A stretch of DNA of 64,000 nucleotides from Bacteroidota bacterium (GTDB lineage: Bacteria; Bacteroidota; Bacteroidia; Cytophagales; Cyclobacteriaceae): positions 229,240 to 293,239 of the forward strand of contig JAFDYX010000024.1 in the NCBI GenBank assembly GCA_018267215.1, given 5' to 3'. The translations under genes and the position numbers were made by a program. Each line of letters starts with the position of its first letter. The first letter of the stretch is position 1. Below, one piece after another: positions 17,154-25,586 of this stretch. The notes beneath the pieces are model-generated. The model was not told the DNA's origin, made no database searches, and was given only the letters and a program-made list of their open reading frames with translations.

Positions 17154-17822
17154 ATGAATTCACTCATTACTTGTGGACACTGTGGTAATAAAACAGTTCA
17201 CGAAATTATTTCCATCACAACGACCAATGAAAAAATTGAATATCAAGAACAAGAATTTATTGATATTAATTCAATCTATATAATTACTAAATGCAGAACG
17301 TGCAACCAAGTTTCAATTTTTTCACAATGGGATATTGATGATAATGAAACTAAGGATCTAGAAAAAGCTGTTCGGATTTACCCTACTAAAAAGTATCTGC
17401 CCATTGACATTTCCGACAAAATAAATAGTTCATACAGAGAAGCTTACAGGTTAATAAAAATTTCGCCACAGGCACATTCAATAATGATTAGGCGTTGTTT
17501 AGAGCTGATTTGTAAAGATCAAAATGCGAATGGAAAAAATTTGCACCAAATGTTAATGGATTTAGCCAAACGAGGAATTATTCCTCCAATATTGGCAGAG
17601 ATGACAAACCTCATCAAGGAAATTGGAAATGCCGGAACACACGAGGACAATTTTAGTCTCAACAAATTCGACTCTGAACTTGTGAATGACTTCTTTCTGG
17701 CTTTAGTTGATTTTATTTATACCATCCCTTCTAAAATAAAAAAGATAAAAAATAGGATAGGCGAAGGAGGAAGTGATTACAGGCAACCTAAATGGCCAGA
17801 TGATTTTATTTCATTGAATTAA
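17154..17822 (+). CDS. DUF4145-family protein with N-terminal zinc ribbon
   Basis: The 222-residue product opens with a four-cysteine zinc ribbon (Cys7-x2-Cys10 in CGHC and Cys47-x2-Cys50 in CRTC). This is followed by a helical DUF4145 domain with the landmarks YREAYRLIKISPQAHSIM, RRCLELICKD, GKNLHQML and IGNAGTHEDN. DUF4145 proteins are of unknown function and are often found with restriction or other defence genes. Codons here are A/T-richer than in the neighbours, and the gene lies between two diverged direct repeats next to a hicB remnant, which suggests acquired DNA. The next gene is 34 bp downstream on the same strand. Confidence 0.8.
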   Translation: MNSLITCGHCGNKTVHEIISITTTNEKIEYQEQEFIDINSIYIITKCRTCNQVSIFSQWDIDDNETKDLEKAVRIYPTKKYLPIDISDKINSSYREAYRLIKISPQAHSIMIRRCLELICKDQNANGKNLHQMLMDLAKRGIIPPILAEMTNLIKEIGNAGTHEDNFSLNKFDSELVNDFFLALVDFIYTIPSKIKKIKNRIGEGGSDYRQPKWPDDFISLN

Positions 17823-17856
17823 TGATATAGTATTGAAAAATTAGAATAACCTATAT

Positions 17857-18180
17857 ATGAGTAATTTTTTTAAAAGACTGATTCAAATGATTGAAAGGCT
17901 TTCCTTGAAAGCAATGTTGTTTTTAATAGGGATTGGAATTTGGATAATTGTTTTTCAAAATGCAGGTATTATACCCACAAAACAAAACGTATATGTTAAG
18001 GGCGGATACATCAATTGGATAAACAATCCGGTGCATATTGTGGGTGAAGTTAGCACAATAGTAGGCAACACAGTTGATATAAACATTCAAGAAATAAATG
18101 GGCAACGTAATGTTTTCTTTAATAATCCAAAACAAGGTGATAAAGACAAATTTTACCTCTTACCAGTAGTAATTCAGTAA
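17857..18180 (+). CDS. Small single-pass membrane protein of unknown function
   Basis: The 107-residue product has a cationic N-terminus, one clear membrane helix at about 19-33 (AMLFLIGIGIWIIVF), and a short beta-rich extracytoplasmic part (VYVKGGYINWINNPVHIVGE). No family is recognised. It is A/T-rich like the DUF4145 gene 34 bp upstream and probably shares its transcript; both lie inside the repeat-bounded island. Confidence 0.6.
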   Translation: MSNFFKRLIQMIERLSLKAMLFLIGIGIWIIVFQNAGIIPTKQNVYVKGGYINWINNPVHIVGEVSTIVGNTVDINIQEINGQRNVFFNNPKQGDKDKFYLLPVVIQ

Positions 18181-18674
18181 GAGAATCTACTATTAATATT
18201 TTTTGATACTTGTGGGATTAATTGCTTACAAATTTTTACAGGTGTCTCGCTTGTGCTTTTTTATGACTACTGTACAAATATTCAAGCATAAGGTTTTATG
18301 AGAAGAACGAAAATGGTTGGGTATTTTTAGTACAACATGAAGTATGAGTAAAACCTCAACATGTGTCTCTATAAACAAACATTGCTGTTCGACATTTGCA
18401 GTGTTGAATGACAGATAAAGCAGATTTTATAATCCGTGTTAAAAAATATTCTGCTTTGTGTGCGAGAGAAATGAGATGACCACGACAGTTTGTAAACGTA
18501 GGTAGCGCACTGTGTTACTGTGAAAGTTTTTAAAACCGTACGCAGAGACACGATTGCCGCATAGTTTTTCCGGCCGACAGATAAGCGATTTTTTTTCGAC
18601 CTTACCTGTGAAAAGACATTGGATTTCATTTTATTTTTAACCAGTTTTAGTAAACTATCTAAACCCCAACTCTT
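18181..18674. other. Non-coding spacer with the right direct-repeat copy
   Basis: This 494-bp stretch contains the second copy of the diverged direct repeat (18278-18370). The remainder shows no gene; an 86-codon minus-strand frame at 18369-18629 has no family character. A start region for the next gene is expected near its right end, but no consensus promoter was seen. Confidence 0.5.
18278..18370 (+). repeat. Right copy of the diverged direct repeat
   Basis: Partner of 16879-16971 (same orientation, about 1.4 kb apart). It keeps ATATTCAAGC, AGAAGAAC, TTGGGTA and CATGAAG, but the frame after the ATG is closed at once by TGA/TAA. Confidence 0.65.
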
Positions 18675-19247
18675 ATGAACATTATCGACAGAGCCAAAAA
18701 CATTTTGCTTACCCCTAAAACAGAATGGGTAACAATTGCCAACGAGCCGGCAACTCTTTCTTCATTACTCACTTCTTATGTATTGGTGCTGGCCGCCATC
18801 CCCGCTGTTGCATCAGTGGTGGGCGCCACGGTATTAGGGATGGGAGTGGGTAGCAGATTTGTTATCGTCTCCGCACTCATTGCCTATATAATGGCTGTTG
18901 CCTCTTATGTAATTACCGCATACGTGGCAGACATGCTGGCAAGCACTTTTAAATCCGAGAAGAACTTAGATAAGTCGGCACAGTTAGTGGCCTACTCTGC
19001 TACAGCCAGTTGGGTTGCCAGTGTTCTTTCTATCATTCCATTCATCGGGTGGATTGGCTCTATAGCAGGAGGTATCTATGCCATCTACTTATTATATCTG
19101 GGCGTTGGGCCGGTTAAAAAAACACCCGAAGATCAACGGATCATATATGTAGTAGTCATCATTGTGGTATTAGTTGTTGCCAGCTTAGTGTTGGGGTCTG
19201 TATTAGGTATGCTCCTGCTAACGGGAGGCGCGTTGTCTGCGAGGTAG
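18675..19247 (+). CDS. Yip1-family integral membrane protein
   Basis: The 190-residue product begins with the family signature IDRAKNILLTPKTEW and then shows five hydrophobic segments (about 29-50, 58-84, 107-124, 126-146, 152-185). Bacterial Yip1-domain proteins of this type (DUF1282-like) are inner-membrane proteins of unknown role. It is a single gene followed by a long spacer before the dcw cluster. Confidence 0.8.
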   Translation: MNIIDRAKNILLTPKTEWVTIANEPATLSSLLTSYVLVLAAIPAVASVVGATVLGMGVGSRFVIVSALIAYIMAVASYVITAYVADMLASTFKSEKNLDKSAQLVAYSATASWVASVLSIIPFIGWIGSIAGGIYAIYLLYLGVGPVKKTPEDQRIIYVVVIIVVLVVASLVLGSVLGMLLLTGGALSAR

Positions 19248-19719
19248 TGGCATCATAAAACCAAAAATATTCATCCTTTTCTAAACTGGGTCGTCCACCA
19301 TGAGGCTCTGAGTGGTGCTATCCAACCCTTGTTTTTTTTAGTGGAATATGTGAAGGAGAGAGGCTACCATAGTCTTCCTCATTAGTTACCAGACTCATTA
19401 TATTTTTACGCTACCGTTGCTCGCGTTAGAGTAAAATGCTGCCAATCAATCAGGTTAGCAGAAACGCAAGTTACTTGTGAAAAAAGCGGATGCAGCCGAG
19501 TGCTTTTTCCTTTTCCCTATTCTAAAATCTCGTTTCTTCCATGCGGCTCATCATGTTGGCTGTGTTTTTCGCTAATAAGATTTTCAGAAGACCCGACAAA
19601 CCACCGCTCAATTTCATACTCTTTGTGCCTGTCTGATTTACTTCTGGGATGCCTGTTTAACTGACTTGACGATTAAAAAGTATCAATTTTTGTCAAAATT
19701 CGATATAAAATGTAAAAAA
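19248..19719. other. Spacer upstream of the dcw promoter
   Basis: No gene is seen in this 472-bp stretch. It holds a terminator-like hairpin at 19481-19511. The rest looks unstructured and ends at the MraZ boxes. Confidence 0.5.
19481..19511. terminator. Hairpin with A-run and T-run (weak terminator)
   Basis: AAAAAGC (19481-19487) is complementary to GCTTTTT (19502-19508), with short GG/CC pairing inside. It lies 230 bp past the Yip1 gene and could insulate the dcw operon from upstream transcription. Confidence 0.4.
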
Positions 19720-19745
19720 GTGGTTGAAAGTGGTTGAAAGTGGTA
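19720..19745 (+). promoter_or_regulatory. MraZ operator: three GTGG boxes at 10-bp spacing
   Basis: GTGGTTGAAA, GTGGTTGAAA and GTGGTAAAAA begin at 19720, 19730 and 19740, exactly one helical turn apart. MraZ is known to bind such GTG-repeat boxes upstream of its own gene. The boxes cover the -33 element of the dcw promoter, so binding should repress transcription by blocking RNA polymerase. Confidence 0.85.
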
Positions 19746-19763
19746 AAAAATTACTTACGTTTG
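19734..19763 (+). promoter_or_regulatory. dcw operon promoter (Bacteroidota -33/-7 type)
   Basis: TTG at 19734-19736, a 19-bp spacer, and TACGTTTG at 19756-19763 match the Bacteroidota consensus (TTTG / TAnnTTTG). Transcription should start near 19770, giving a leader of about 25 nt to the mraZ ATG at 19794. The -33 half lies within the MraZ boxes. Confidence 0.75.
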
Positions 19764-19793
19764 CTTAGGAGAAAAAGACAACCACTACAGTCT

Positions 19794-20234
19794 ATGACTT
19801 TCTTCACCAGTCAATATGAGTCGAAACTCGATGCCAAAGGCAGGTTGGTATTACCTGCCCGCATCAAAGCCCAGTTGCCCGAAGGCGACAATGAGCTGGC
19901 CGTGCGCAAAGGTTTCGAGCCATGCCTCATCATTTACCCCATGGTGGAGTTTAAAAAGGTATTCTCAAAGATTTCTGCACTGAGCGAGTTCAACGAAGAG
20001 TACCGCAAGCTGCAGCGAAATATTTTGCCGGGGGTAGCCACACTGGAGTTAGATGGCAATGGCCGTCTGCTTATCCCAAAACTGATGCTGACGTATGCCG
20101 GCATAGAAAAAGATGTTTTGTTGATAGGCACCGGCTCAAAAGTAGAAGTGTGGAACCCTGCGGTTTACGAGAAGCACCAGATTCAAGATCCAAGTGAGTT
20201 GTCGCAGTTGGCAGCGAAGTATTTGAATGAGTAG
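19794..20234 (+). CDS. mraZ: Transcriptional regulator MraZ
   Basis: The 146-residue product has the two AbrB-like DNA-binding repeats of MraZ, seen as YESKLDAKGRLVLPAR near the N-terminus and TLELDGNGRLLIPKLM in the middle. MraZ forms a ring and controls the division/cell-wall cluster it heads. The frame is open further upstream (from a TTG at 19734), but that would run through the operator and promoter, so the ATG at 19794 is used. It is the first gene of the dcw cluster, followed by an inserted four-helix-bundle gene rather than directly by rsmH. Confidence 0.95.
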   Translation: MTFFTSQYESKLDAKGRLVLPARIKAQLPEGDNELAVRKGFEPCLIIYPMVEFKKVFSKISALSEFNEEYRKLQRNILPGVATLELDGNGRLLIPKLMLTYAGIEKDVLLIGTGSKVEVWNPAVYEKHQIQDPSELSQLAAKYLNE

Positions 20235-20242
20235 TTGGAGAG

Positions 20243-20266
20243 AGCTTCTGGCTTATAGCTATTGGC
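20243..20266 (+). repeat. Left arm of an imperfect inverted repeat around the first four-helix-bundle gene
   Basis: It begins AGCTTC and is partly complementary (15 of 24 positions) to 20652-20675. The two arms bracket the inserted gene between mraZ and rsmH. Confidence 0.45.
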
Positions 20267-20293
20267 TTCTGACTTTATTCAATAATTAAAAAA

Positions 20294-20656
20294 ATGAGAG
20301 ACTTTAAAAAGCTTCTTATTTGGCAACGCGGAATGGAAATAGTTGATAAAGTGTATGACATGGTTCCAGTTCTTCCTGGCGAGGAAAAATTTGGGATGAA
20401 GTCGCAGATTACGAGAAGTGCAACATCCATTTCGGGAAATATTGCTGAAGGAAGTGCTAAGAAAAGCCAAAAGGATTACTGTAGGTTCATTGAAATAGCA
20501 TTGGGTTCATCATTTGAATTGGAAACTCATTTGTTGATTGTTCAGAGAAGAAAGTGGGTTGCCGAAAATGTGATCTGTCATTTGCTGAAGATGTTAGATG
20601 AAGAACAGAAAATGCTTCAGTCGTTCATAAAAAAAATAAGTTATGGAGAAGGCTAG
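20294..20656 (+). CDS. Four-helix-bundle protein of the S23 / 23S-intervening-sequence family
   Basis: The 120-residue product shows the family signature: LLIWQRGMEIVDKVY, FGMKSQITRSATSISGNIAEG and KKSQKDYCRFIEIALGSSFELET. Relatives are encoded in intervening sequences of 23S rRNA genes and, as Avd, beside diversity-generating retroelements; their role is poorly known, with nucleic-acid binding suggested. Here the gene sits inside the dcw operon, between mraZ and rsmH, same strand. Partly complementary arms (20243-20266 and 20652-20675) enclose it, and the right arm begins just before its stop codon. A paralogue sits at 28322-28681. I infer a mobile or mobilised insert. Confidence 0.88.
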   Translation: MRDFKKLLIWQRGMEIVDKVYDMVPVLPGEEKFGMKSQITRSATSISGNIAEGSAKKSQKDYCRFIEIALGSSFELETHLLIVQRRKWVAENVICHLLKMLDEEQKMLQSFIKKISYGEG

Positions 20657-20675
20657 CGGCTCAAGGCTTGAAGCT
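20652..20675 (+). repeat. Right arm of the imperfect inverted repeat
   Basis: GCTAGCGGC...GAAGCT pairs imperfectly with 20243-20266; it overlaps the stop codon of the four-helix-bundle gene and ends two bases before the rsmH ATG. Confidence 0.45.
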
Positions 20676-20677
20676 TT

Positions 20678-21592
20678 ATGAGTTTCTACCACAATCCTGT
20701 CATGCTTCGCGAATGTGTGGAAGGATTGCGCATCAATCCAGAAGGCACTTATGTGGATGCCACCTTTGGCGGAGGCGGGCACAGTTTGGCGATCTTGGAA
20801 AAACTGAAAAGCGGAAGGCTGATTGCTTTTGACCAAGACGATGACGCAAGAATAGAAGCAGAAAAAATACAACATCGTTCTTTCACATTTTGTCAAGCCA
20901 ACTTCAGGTATATGAAACAGTATCTGAAGTTGCACGGGGCAACCCGGGTAGATGGCATCTTAGCCGATCTCGGCATTTCATCGCACCAGATTGACGAGGC
21001 CACACGCGGGTTTTCAACTCGCCTGGAAGGCCCGCTCGATATGCGGATGGATCGGAAAGGCAAGCTGACGGCCGCTAAGGTTTTAAGCAGTTACAGCGAA
21101 GAGCAACTACACAAAATCTTGGGCATGTATGGCGAACTGAAAAATGCCCGCACGGCTGCCAAAGAGATAGTAAAGAGGAGGAACGCCAAGCCTTTCGAAA
21201 CTACTTACGACCTGAAGGAAGCATTGCGCCACGTTGCCCCGCGTGGGAAGGAAAACAAATATTTCGCCCAGGTGTTTCAAGCCTTGCGTATCGAGGTAAA
21301 CCAAGAGATGCAGGTGCTGGAAGATTTTTTGCACCAATGTGGCGAAGTGATGGAGCCAGGTGGCCGATTGGTGGTATTGAGCTACCACTCGCTGGAAGAC
21401 CGCATGGTAAAAAACTATATGAACACGGGCAAAATTTATGGCGAAGTAGAGAAAGATTTTTTTGGAAATAAGCTCAAACCTTTTGAAGCGATAACCCGCA
21501 AACCGGTGGAAGCTTCGGAAGAGGAAGTAGCAAATAATAATAGAGCGCGTAGCGCCAAACTGAGAATAGCAGAACGAACAGACAAAAAATAA
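20678..21592 (+). CDS. rsmH: 16S rRNA (cytosine-1402-N4)-methyltransferase
   Basis: The 304-residue product is RsmH (MraW), which methylates N4 of C1402 in 16S rRNA using S-adenosylmethionine. It has the SAM-binding motif VDATFGGGGHS, then GILADLGISSHQIDEA, RGFSTRLEGPLDMRMD, and the late VLSYHSLEDRMVK. Length is normal for the family. It normally follows mraZ directly; here a four-helix-bundle gene has come between them. ftsL follows 36 bp later. Confidence 0.96.
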   Translation: MSFYHNPVMLRECVEGLRINPEGTYVDATFGGGGHSLAILEKLKSGRLIAFDQDDDARIEAEKIQHRSFTFCQANFRYMKQYLKLHGATRVDGILADLGISSHQIDEATRGFSTRLEGPLDMRMDRKGKLTAAKVLSSYSEEQLHKILGMYGELKNARTAAKEIVKRRNAKPFETTYDLKEALRHVAPRGKENKYFAQVFQALRIEVNQEMQVLEDFLHQCGEVMEPGGRLVVLSYHSLEDRMVKNYMNTGKIYGEVEKDFFGNKLKPFEAITRKPVEASEEEVANNNRARSAKLRIAERTDKK

Positions 21593-21628
21593 TTGAAGAG
21601 AAGATAAAAATTGTGGTAAAGAAATCGG

Positions 21629-22018
21629 ATGGAAAATAAATTCAGAATAGAACCAGACAAGTCGAACGAAGTGCGCGTAAAGCCTTCGAAAGAGGGGAAG
21701 AGCGCCTTTTCGGGTATAGAAAAAAAGCTGAAGCTGGAATCTTATTTTGAAGAAGGCTTCCCGGTGCAATACCTGCCCAAAATACTTTTTGTGGTTTTTC
21801 TTGCATTGGTGTACATCAGCAATACCCACTATGCTGATAAAACAACACGGGCTATCGAAAAGGCGCAAAGCGAAGTAGAAGATTTGCGTGCCGATTTTAC
21901 AACGCTGAAAGCAGATGTCATGTTTGCCAGTAAACAAAGTGAGGTAGCCCGCAGGGTGAAATCACTTGGCTTGGAAGAAAGCGTTCATCCACCATTTAAA
22001 ATTATGGTAGAGAAGTGA
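21629..22018 (+). CDS. ftsL: FtsL-like division protein
   Basis: The 129-residue product has a charged cytoplasmic N-terminus of about 48 residues, one membrane helix (LPKILFVVFLALVYI, about 49-64), and a coiled-coil-like periplasmic part (IEKAQSEVEDLRADFTTLKA). This bitopic layout and its place between rsmH and ftsI identify it as FtsL, which links FtsQ and FtsB to the FtsWI synthase. Primary sequence is poorly conserved in FtsL, so context carries the call. Its TGA overlaps the GTG start of ftsI (GTGA). Confidence 0.8.
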   Translation: MENKFRIEPDKSNEVRVKPSKEGKSAFSGIEKKLKLESYFEEGFPVQYLPKILFVVFLALVYISNTHYADKTTRAIEKAQSEVEDLRADFTTLKADVMFASKQSEVARRVKSLGLEESVHPPFKIMVEK

Positions 22019-24105
22019 ATATCAAGAAGTCCATATTAATAAGAGTGCGCATCGCTTTTCTGGGCGTGCTGGTGTTTGCGGTTTGTGTAGCTGCCAAAAT
22101 AGGCCACATACAGATAGCGGAAGGCGAGAAATGGAAAAAAGAAGCAGAGTTGATGATGTTTAGAAATATGCCTGTGCCGGCTACACGCGGAAATATCTAT
22201 TCTGACAACGGAAGCCTGCTGGCTACTTCGCTCCCTTTTTACCGGGTCGCGATGGATCCCACGCTGGCAAAAAATGAAATTTTTTCTAAAGGGCTCGACT
22301 CGCTGTCGCTTCAGTTGTCGCGCTTCTATAAAGACAAGCCGGCCAAAGAGTACAAAGAAATACTGAAAGATGCACGGGCGGCCAACAAGCAATACATCAC
22401 ATTAAACCGCAAGCAGATTAATTATCAGATAAAAAAGGAGATGAGCTCGTGGCCTATCTTCCGCGAAGGCCGCTACAAGGGCGGAGTTATTTTTGAAAAG
22501 ATTGATGTGCGCTATCATCCCTTCACCAACCTGGCGCGAAGAACCATCGGCTTTGTAAACGAAGAAGAAAAAGGCGCAGGGTTGGAGTACAGTTTTGACG
22601 AAGCGTTGGGCGGAAAAAACGGGGAAGCACTATTTCAAAAAATTGCCGGGGGCAGTTGGAAGCCCGTGTACAACGGAAATGAAATTAAGTCGGTGGATGG
22701 CATGGATATTCAAACAGCCATAGACATCAACTTGCAGGATGTAGCAGAAACTTCGTTGTACGAAGCTATGCGCAGCCACGATGCAGACGAAGGCACCGTG
22801 GTGGTGATGGAGGTAAAGACCGGCCGCATCAAAGCGATCTCTAACCTGAGTGCAGATGGAAGCGGAGACTATACCGAAAAACTAAACCATGCCGTGGGCG
22901 GATTGTTTGAACCGGGGTCAACTTTTAAGCTGGTAACGATGATGGCGCTGTTGGAAGAAACCAACATCAACTTAAAAGACACGATTAATACAGGCAAGGG
23001 TGAACTTACCTTCTACAACAAAAAAGTGCGCGACCATGAAGAAGGAGGCTATGGAAAAATTTCCATTCAAGATGCTTTCCTCGTTTCGTCAAACATTGCC
23101 ATGGCTAAGCTGGTGGACAAACATTTTGGAACGAAGCCCGAAAAATTTGTGGGCTACCTCGATGCGCTGAAACTTTCCAAGCCGCTTGGCTTGCAGATCA
23201 ACGGAGAGCTGTACCCTAAAATCACACGCCCCAAAGACAAAGGATGGAGCGGCATCACCCTGCCCTGGATGGCCTATGGTTACGGTTTTGAAATTTCACC
23301 ACTCCATACGCTCACCTTATACAATGCCATTGCCAACGAAGGCAAAATGATCAAGCCTGTATTTGTTACGGCTATCACCAAGGGTGATAAAGTGATAAAG
23401 GAATTTGAAACAGAAACACTCAATTCAAAAATCTGTTCTGGTAAAACATTAGATCAGTTAAAGCTTCTTTTGGAAGGAGTAGTAGAGCGAGGCACGGCCA
23501 AGAACCTGAAGAACACCTATTACCAAATTGCCGGCAAAACAGGCACGGCAGTAATTTTAAATAACGGTCGCTACGAAAAAAAATATATCACATCGTTTGT
23601 CGGGTATTTTCCTGCTCACGCACCGAAGTATTCAGCTATTGTGCTGATCAAAAATCCGAAGGGAATTTATCAGTATGGCAATAGTGTGGCGGGGCCTGTT
23701 TTTAGAGCCATTGCCGACAACATTTATTCGCGCGATTTAAACCTGCATGCACCCATGGAAGAGAAGAAGATAACACAGGTGGGTGTGCTTCCGCTGGTGC
23801 GGGCCGGCCGCCAGGAAGAGTTGGCCATGCTCAGCAATGAGTTTGGTGTATCGCATCACAACGAATCAGATGATGAGTGGGTACGTGCTGTAAAAAGCGA
23901 TAACTCCGTTAGTTGGAAAAAAATTCCGATGATTCAGGGGCTCGTACCCGATGTTACCGGTATGACATTTCGCGATGCCATTTACTTGTTAGAGAAATCA
24001 GGGTTGAAAGTTTATTTCAATGGAAAGGGGCGAGTGTCTGAGCAATCGCTGCGCCCCGGCACAAAAATTTCAAATGGAAACAAAATTCATTTAAAGCTAA
24101 GCTGA
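22015..24105 (+). CDS. ftsI: Penicillin-binding protein, septal transpeptidase FtsI (PBP3), with PASTA domain
   Basis: The 696-residue product starts at a GTG that overlaps the ftsL stop. An N-terminal membrane helix (about 10-27) is followed by a dimerisation domain and the transpeptidase domain with all three active-site motifs: Ser302-x-x-Lys305 (STFK), Ser358-x-Asn360 (SSN) and Lys508-Thr-Gly510 (KTGTA). The C-terminus carries one PASTA domain (LVPDVTGMTFRDAIYLLE), common in Bacteroidota FtsI. It cross-links septal peptidoglycan with FtsW, whose gene lies downstream in the same cluster. Confidence 0.95.
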   Translation: MNIKKSILIRVRIAFLGVLVFAVCVAAKIGHIQIAEGEKWKKEAELMMFRNMPVPATRGNIYSDNGSLLATSLPFYRVAMDPTLAKNEIFSKGLDSLSLQLSRFYKDKPAKEYKEILKDARAANKQYITLNRKQINYQIKKEMSSWPIFREGRYKGGVIFEKIDVRYHPFTNLARRTIGFVNEEEKGAGLEYSFDEALGGKNGEALFQKIAGGSWKPVYNGNEIKSVDGMDIQTAIDINLQDVAETSLYEAMRSHDADEGTVVVMEVKTGRIKAISNLSADGSGDYTEKLNHAVGGLFEPGSTFKLVTMMALLEETNINLKDTINTGKGELTFYNKKVRDHEEGGYGKISIQDAFLVSSNIAMAKLVDKHFGTKPEKFVGYLDALKLSKPLGLQINGELYPKITRPKDKGWSGITLPWMAYGYGFEISPLHTLTLYNAIANEGKMIKPVFVTAITKGDKVIKEFETETLNSKICSGKTLDQLKLLLEGVVERGTAKNLKNTYYQIAGKTGTAVILNNGRYEKKYITSFVGYFPAHAPKYSAIVLIKNPKGIYQYGNSVAGPVFRAIADNIYSRDLNLHAPMEEKKITQVGVLPLVRAGRQEELAMLSNEFGVSHHNESDDEWVRAVKSDNSVSWKKIPMIQGLVPDVTGMTFRDAIYLLEKSGLKVYFNGKGRVSEQSLRPGTKISNGNKIHLKLS

Positions 24106-24107
24106 TT

Positions 24108-25571
24108 GTGAAAGCACTGCGCGACATATTATATAAAGTGCATATCACCGCCACCTCGGGAAACATGGATGGCGAGGTGAGTGGCGTGGCTTTTGATTCG
24201 CGCAAAGTGAAAACCGGATTTTTATTTGTGGCCATCAAAGGACATACCTCGGATGGACACCAGTTCATTGACCGCGCCATACACGCTGGTGCCACGGTGA
24301 TCGTGTGCGAAAAAATGCCTGAAGCAATTTCAAACAACATCACCTACGTAACCGTGAAAGGAAGTGCCAAGGCATTGGGCACCATGGCTTCCAATTTTTA
24401 CGATAACCCTTCGAAGCAAATTAAACTGACAGGTATAACCGGTACTAACGGCAAGACGACCACGGCCACACTATTGTTCAAACTTTTTACGGCACTCAAT
24501 TATAAAGTCGGTTTGTTATCCACAGTTGTGAATAGAATTGTGGACAAGGAAGTGCCGGCCACACTTACTACACCCGATCCGATTCAGATCAACGAGTTGC
24601 TGGTGCAGATGATTAGCGAAGGATGCACACATTGTTTTATGGAGGTAAGTTCGATAGCAGTAGATCAGAGCCGCATAGAAGGTCTTCATTTTACTGGGGG
24701 CATCTTTACCAACATCACACACGACCATTTGGATTATCACCACACGTTTGAAAGTTACATCCGTGCCAAAAAAGGTTTTTTCGATATGCTGCTGTCTGAG
24801 TCATTTGCATTAGTCAATGCCGATGACAAACGCGGTGCGGTGATGCTGCAAAACTGTAAGGCAAAAAAATATACGTACAGTTTGAAGAAGATGGCCGACT
24901 TCAAAGCCAAAATTATTACCAATACCATTGAGGGACTTGAACTAGAGGTAAGTGAAAAAAATGTTTGGTTTAAGTTGATTGGCGATTTCAATGCCTATAA
25001 TCTTTTGGCTGTTTATGGTACTGCCTGCCTGCTGGGCGAAGATCCGGAGTTGGTGCTGATGAGACTGTCATCACTTACCGGTGCCGTGGGGCGCTTTGAA
25101 CTGGTGAGACCGGGATCGAAGTTTACCGCCATCGTAGATTATGCCCACACACCCGATGCCCTGAAAAATGTACTGGAAACCATTGAACATTTCCGCACGG
25201 GCAACGAACAAATTATTTCGGTAGTAGGCTGCGGAGGCGACCGCGACAAAACTAAACGCCCGCTGATGGCGGCCATCGCGTGCAAGTATTCTACCAAAGT
25301 GATTTTTACTTCCGACAATCCGCGCAGCGAAGACCCGATGGAGATCATCAAAGAAATGCAAAAGGGAGTAGGACCGAGCGAAGCCAAAAAGACATTGGTA
25401 ATGGCCGACCGGGAGGAGGCAATCAAAACAGCCTGCATGCTGGCCAAAGAAAAAGATATTATTCTGGTAGCAGGAAAAGGGCATGAAACCTATCAGGAAA
25501 TTAAAGGTGTGAAACACCCTTTTGATGATCGTGAAGTATTAGAAAGGATGCTGAAAATGTTTGCTAACTAA
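24108..25571 (+). CDS. murE: UDP-MurNAc-L-Ala-D-Glu:meso-diaminopimelate ligase
   Basis: The 487-residue product is MurE. It has the ATP-binding motif [13 protein letters not shown], the central ligase motifs (FMEVSSIAVDQ, NITHDHLDYH, IVDYAHTPDALKN) and the substrate-selecting motif DNPRSEDP. DNPR is the signature of enzymes adding meso-diaminopimelate rather than lysine, so the organism should make Dap-type peptidoglycan. Translation starts with GTG two bases after the ftsI stop. Confidence 0.96.
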   Translation: MKALRDILYKVHITATSGNMDGEVSGVAFDSRKVKTGFLFVAIKGHTSDGHQFIDRAIHAGATVIVCEKMPEAISNNITYVTVKGSAKALGTMASNFYDNPSKQIKLTGITGTNGKTTTATLLFKLFTALNYKVGLLSTVVNRIVDKEVPATLTTPDPIQINELLVQMISEGCTHCFMEVSSIAVDQSRIEGLHFTGGIFTNITHDHLDYHHTFESYIRAKKGFFDMLLSESFALVNADDKRGAVMLQNCKAKKYTYSLKKMADFKAKIITNTIEGLELEVSEKNVWFKLIGDFNAYNLLAVYGTACLLGEDPELVLMRLSSLTGAVGRFELVRPGSKFTAIVDYAHTPDALKNVLETIEHFRTGNEQIISVVGCGGDRDKTKRPLMAAIACKYSTKVIFTSDNPRSEDPMEIIKEMQKGVGPSEAKKTLVMADREEAIKTACMLAKEKDIILVAGKGHETYQEIKGVKHPFDDREVLERMLKMFAN

Positions 25572-25586
25572 TTTGAACATGGAACA

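Noticed and set aside
18369-18629. 86-codon minus-strand frame before the Yip1 gene
   Set aside because: No recognisable family, and no promoter was seen for it.
19720-19745. GTGG triple repeat as a CRISPR or VNTR
   Set aside because: Unit is 10 bp, three copies, exactly upstream of mraZ; the MraZ operator explains it fully.
21107-21937. 276-codon minus-strand frame opposite rsmH and ftsL
   Set aside because: Composition is rich in Phe, Cys and His as expected of an antisense shadow; both genes beneath it are certain.
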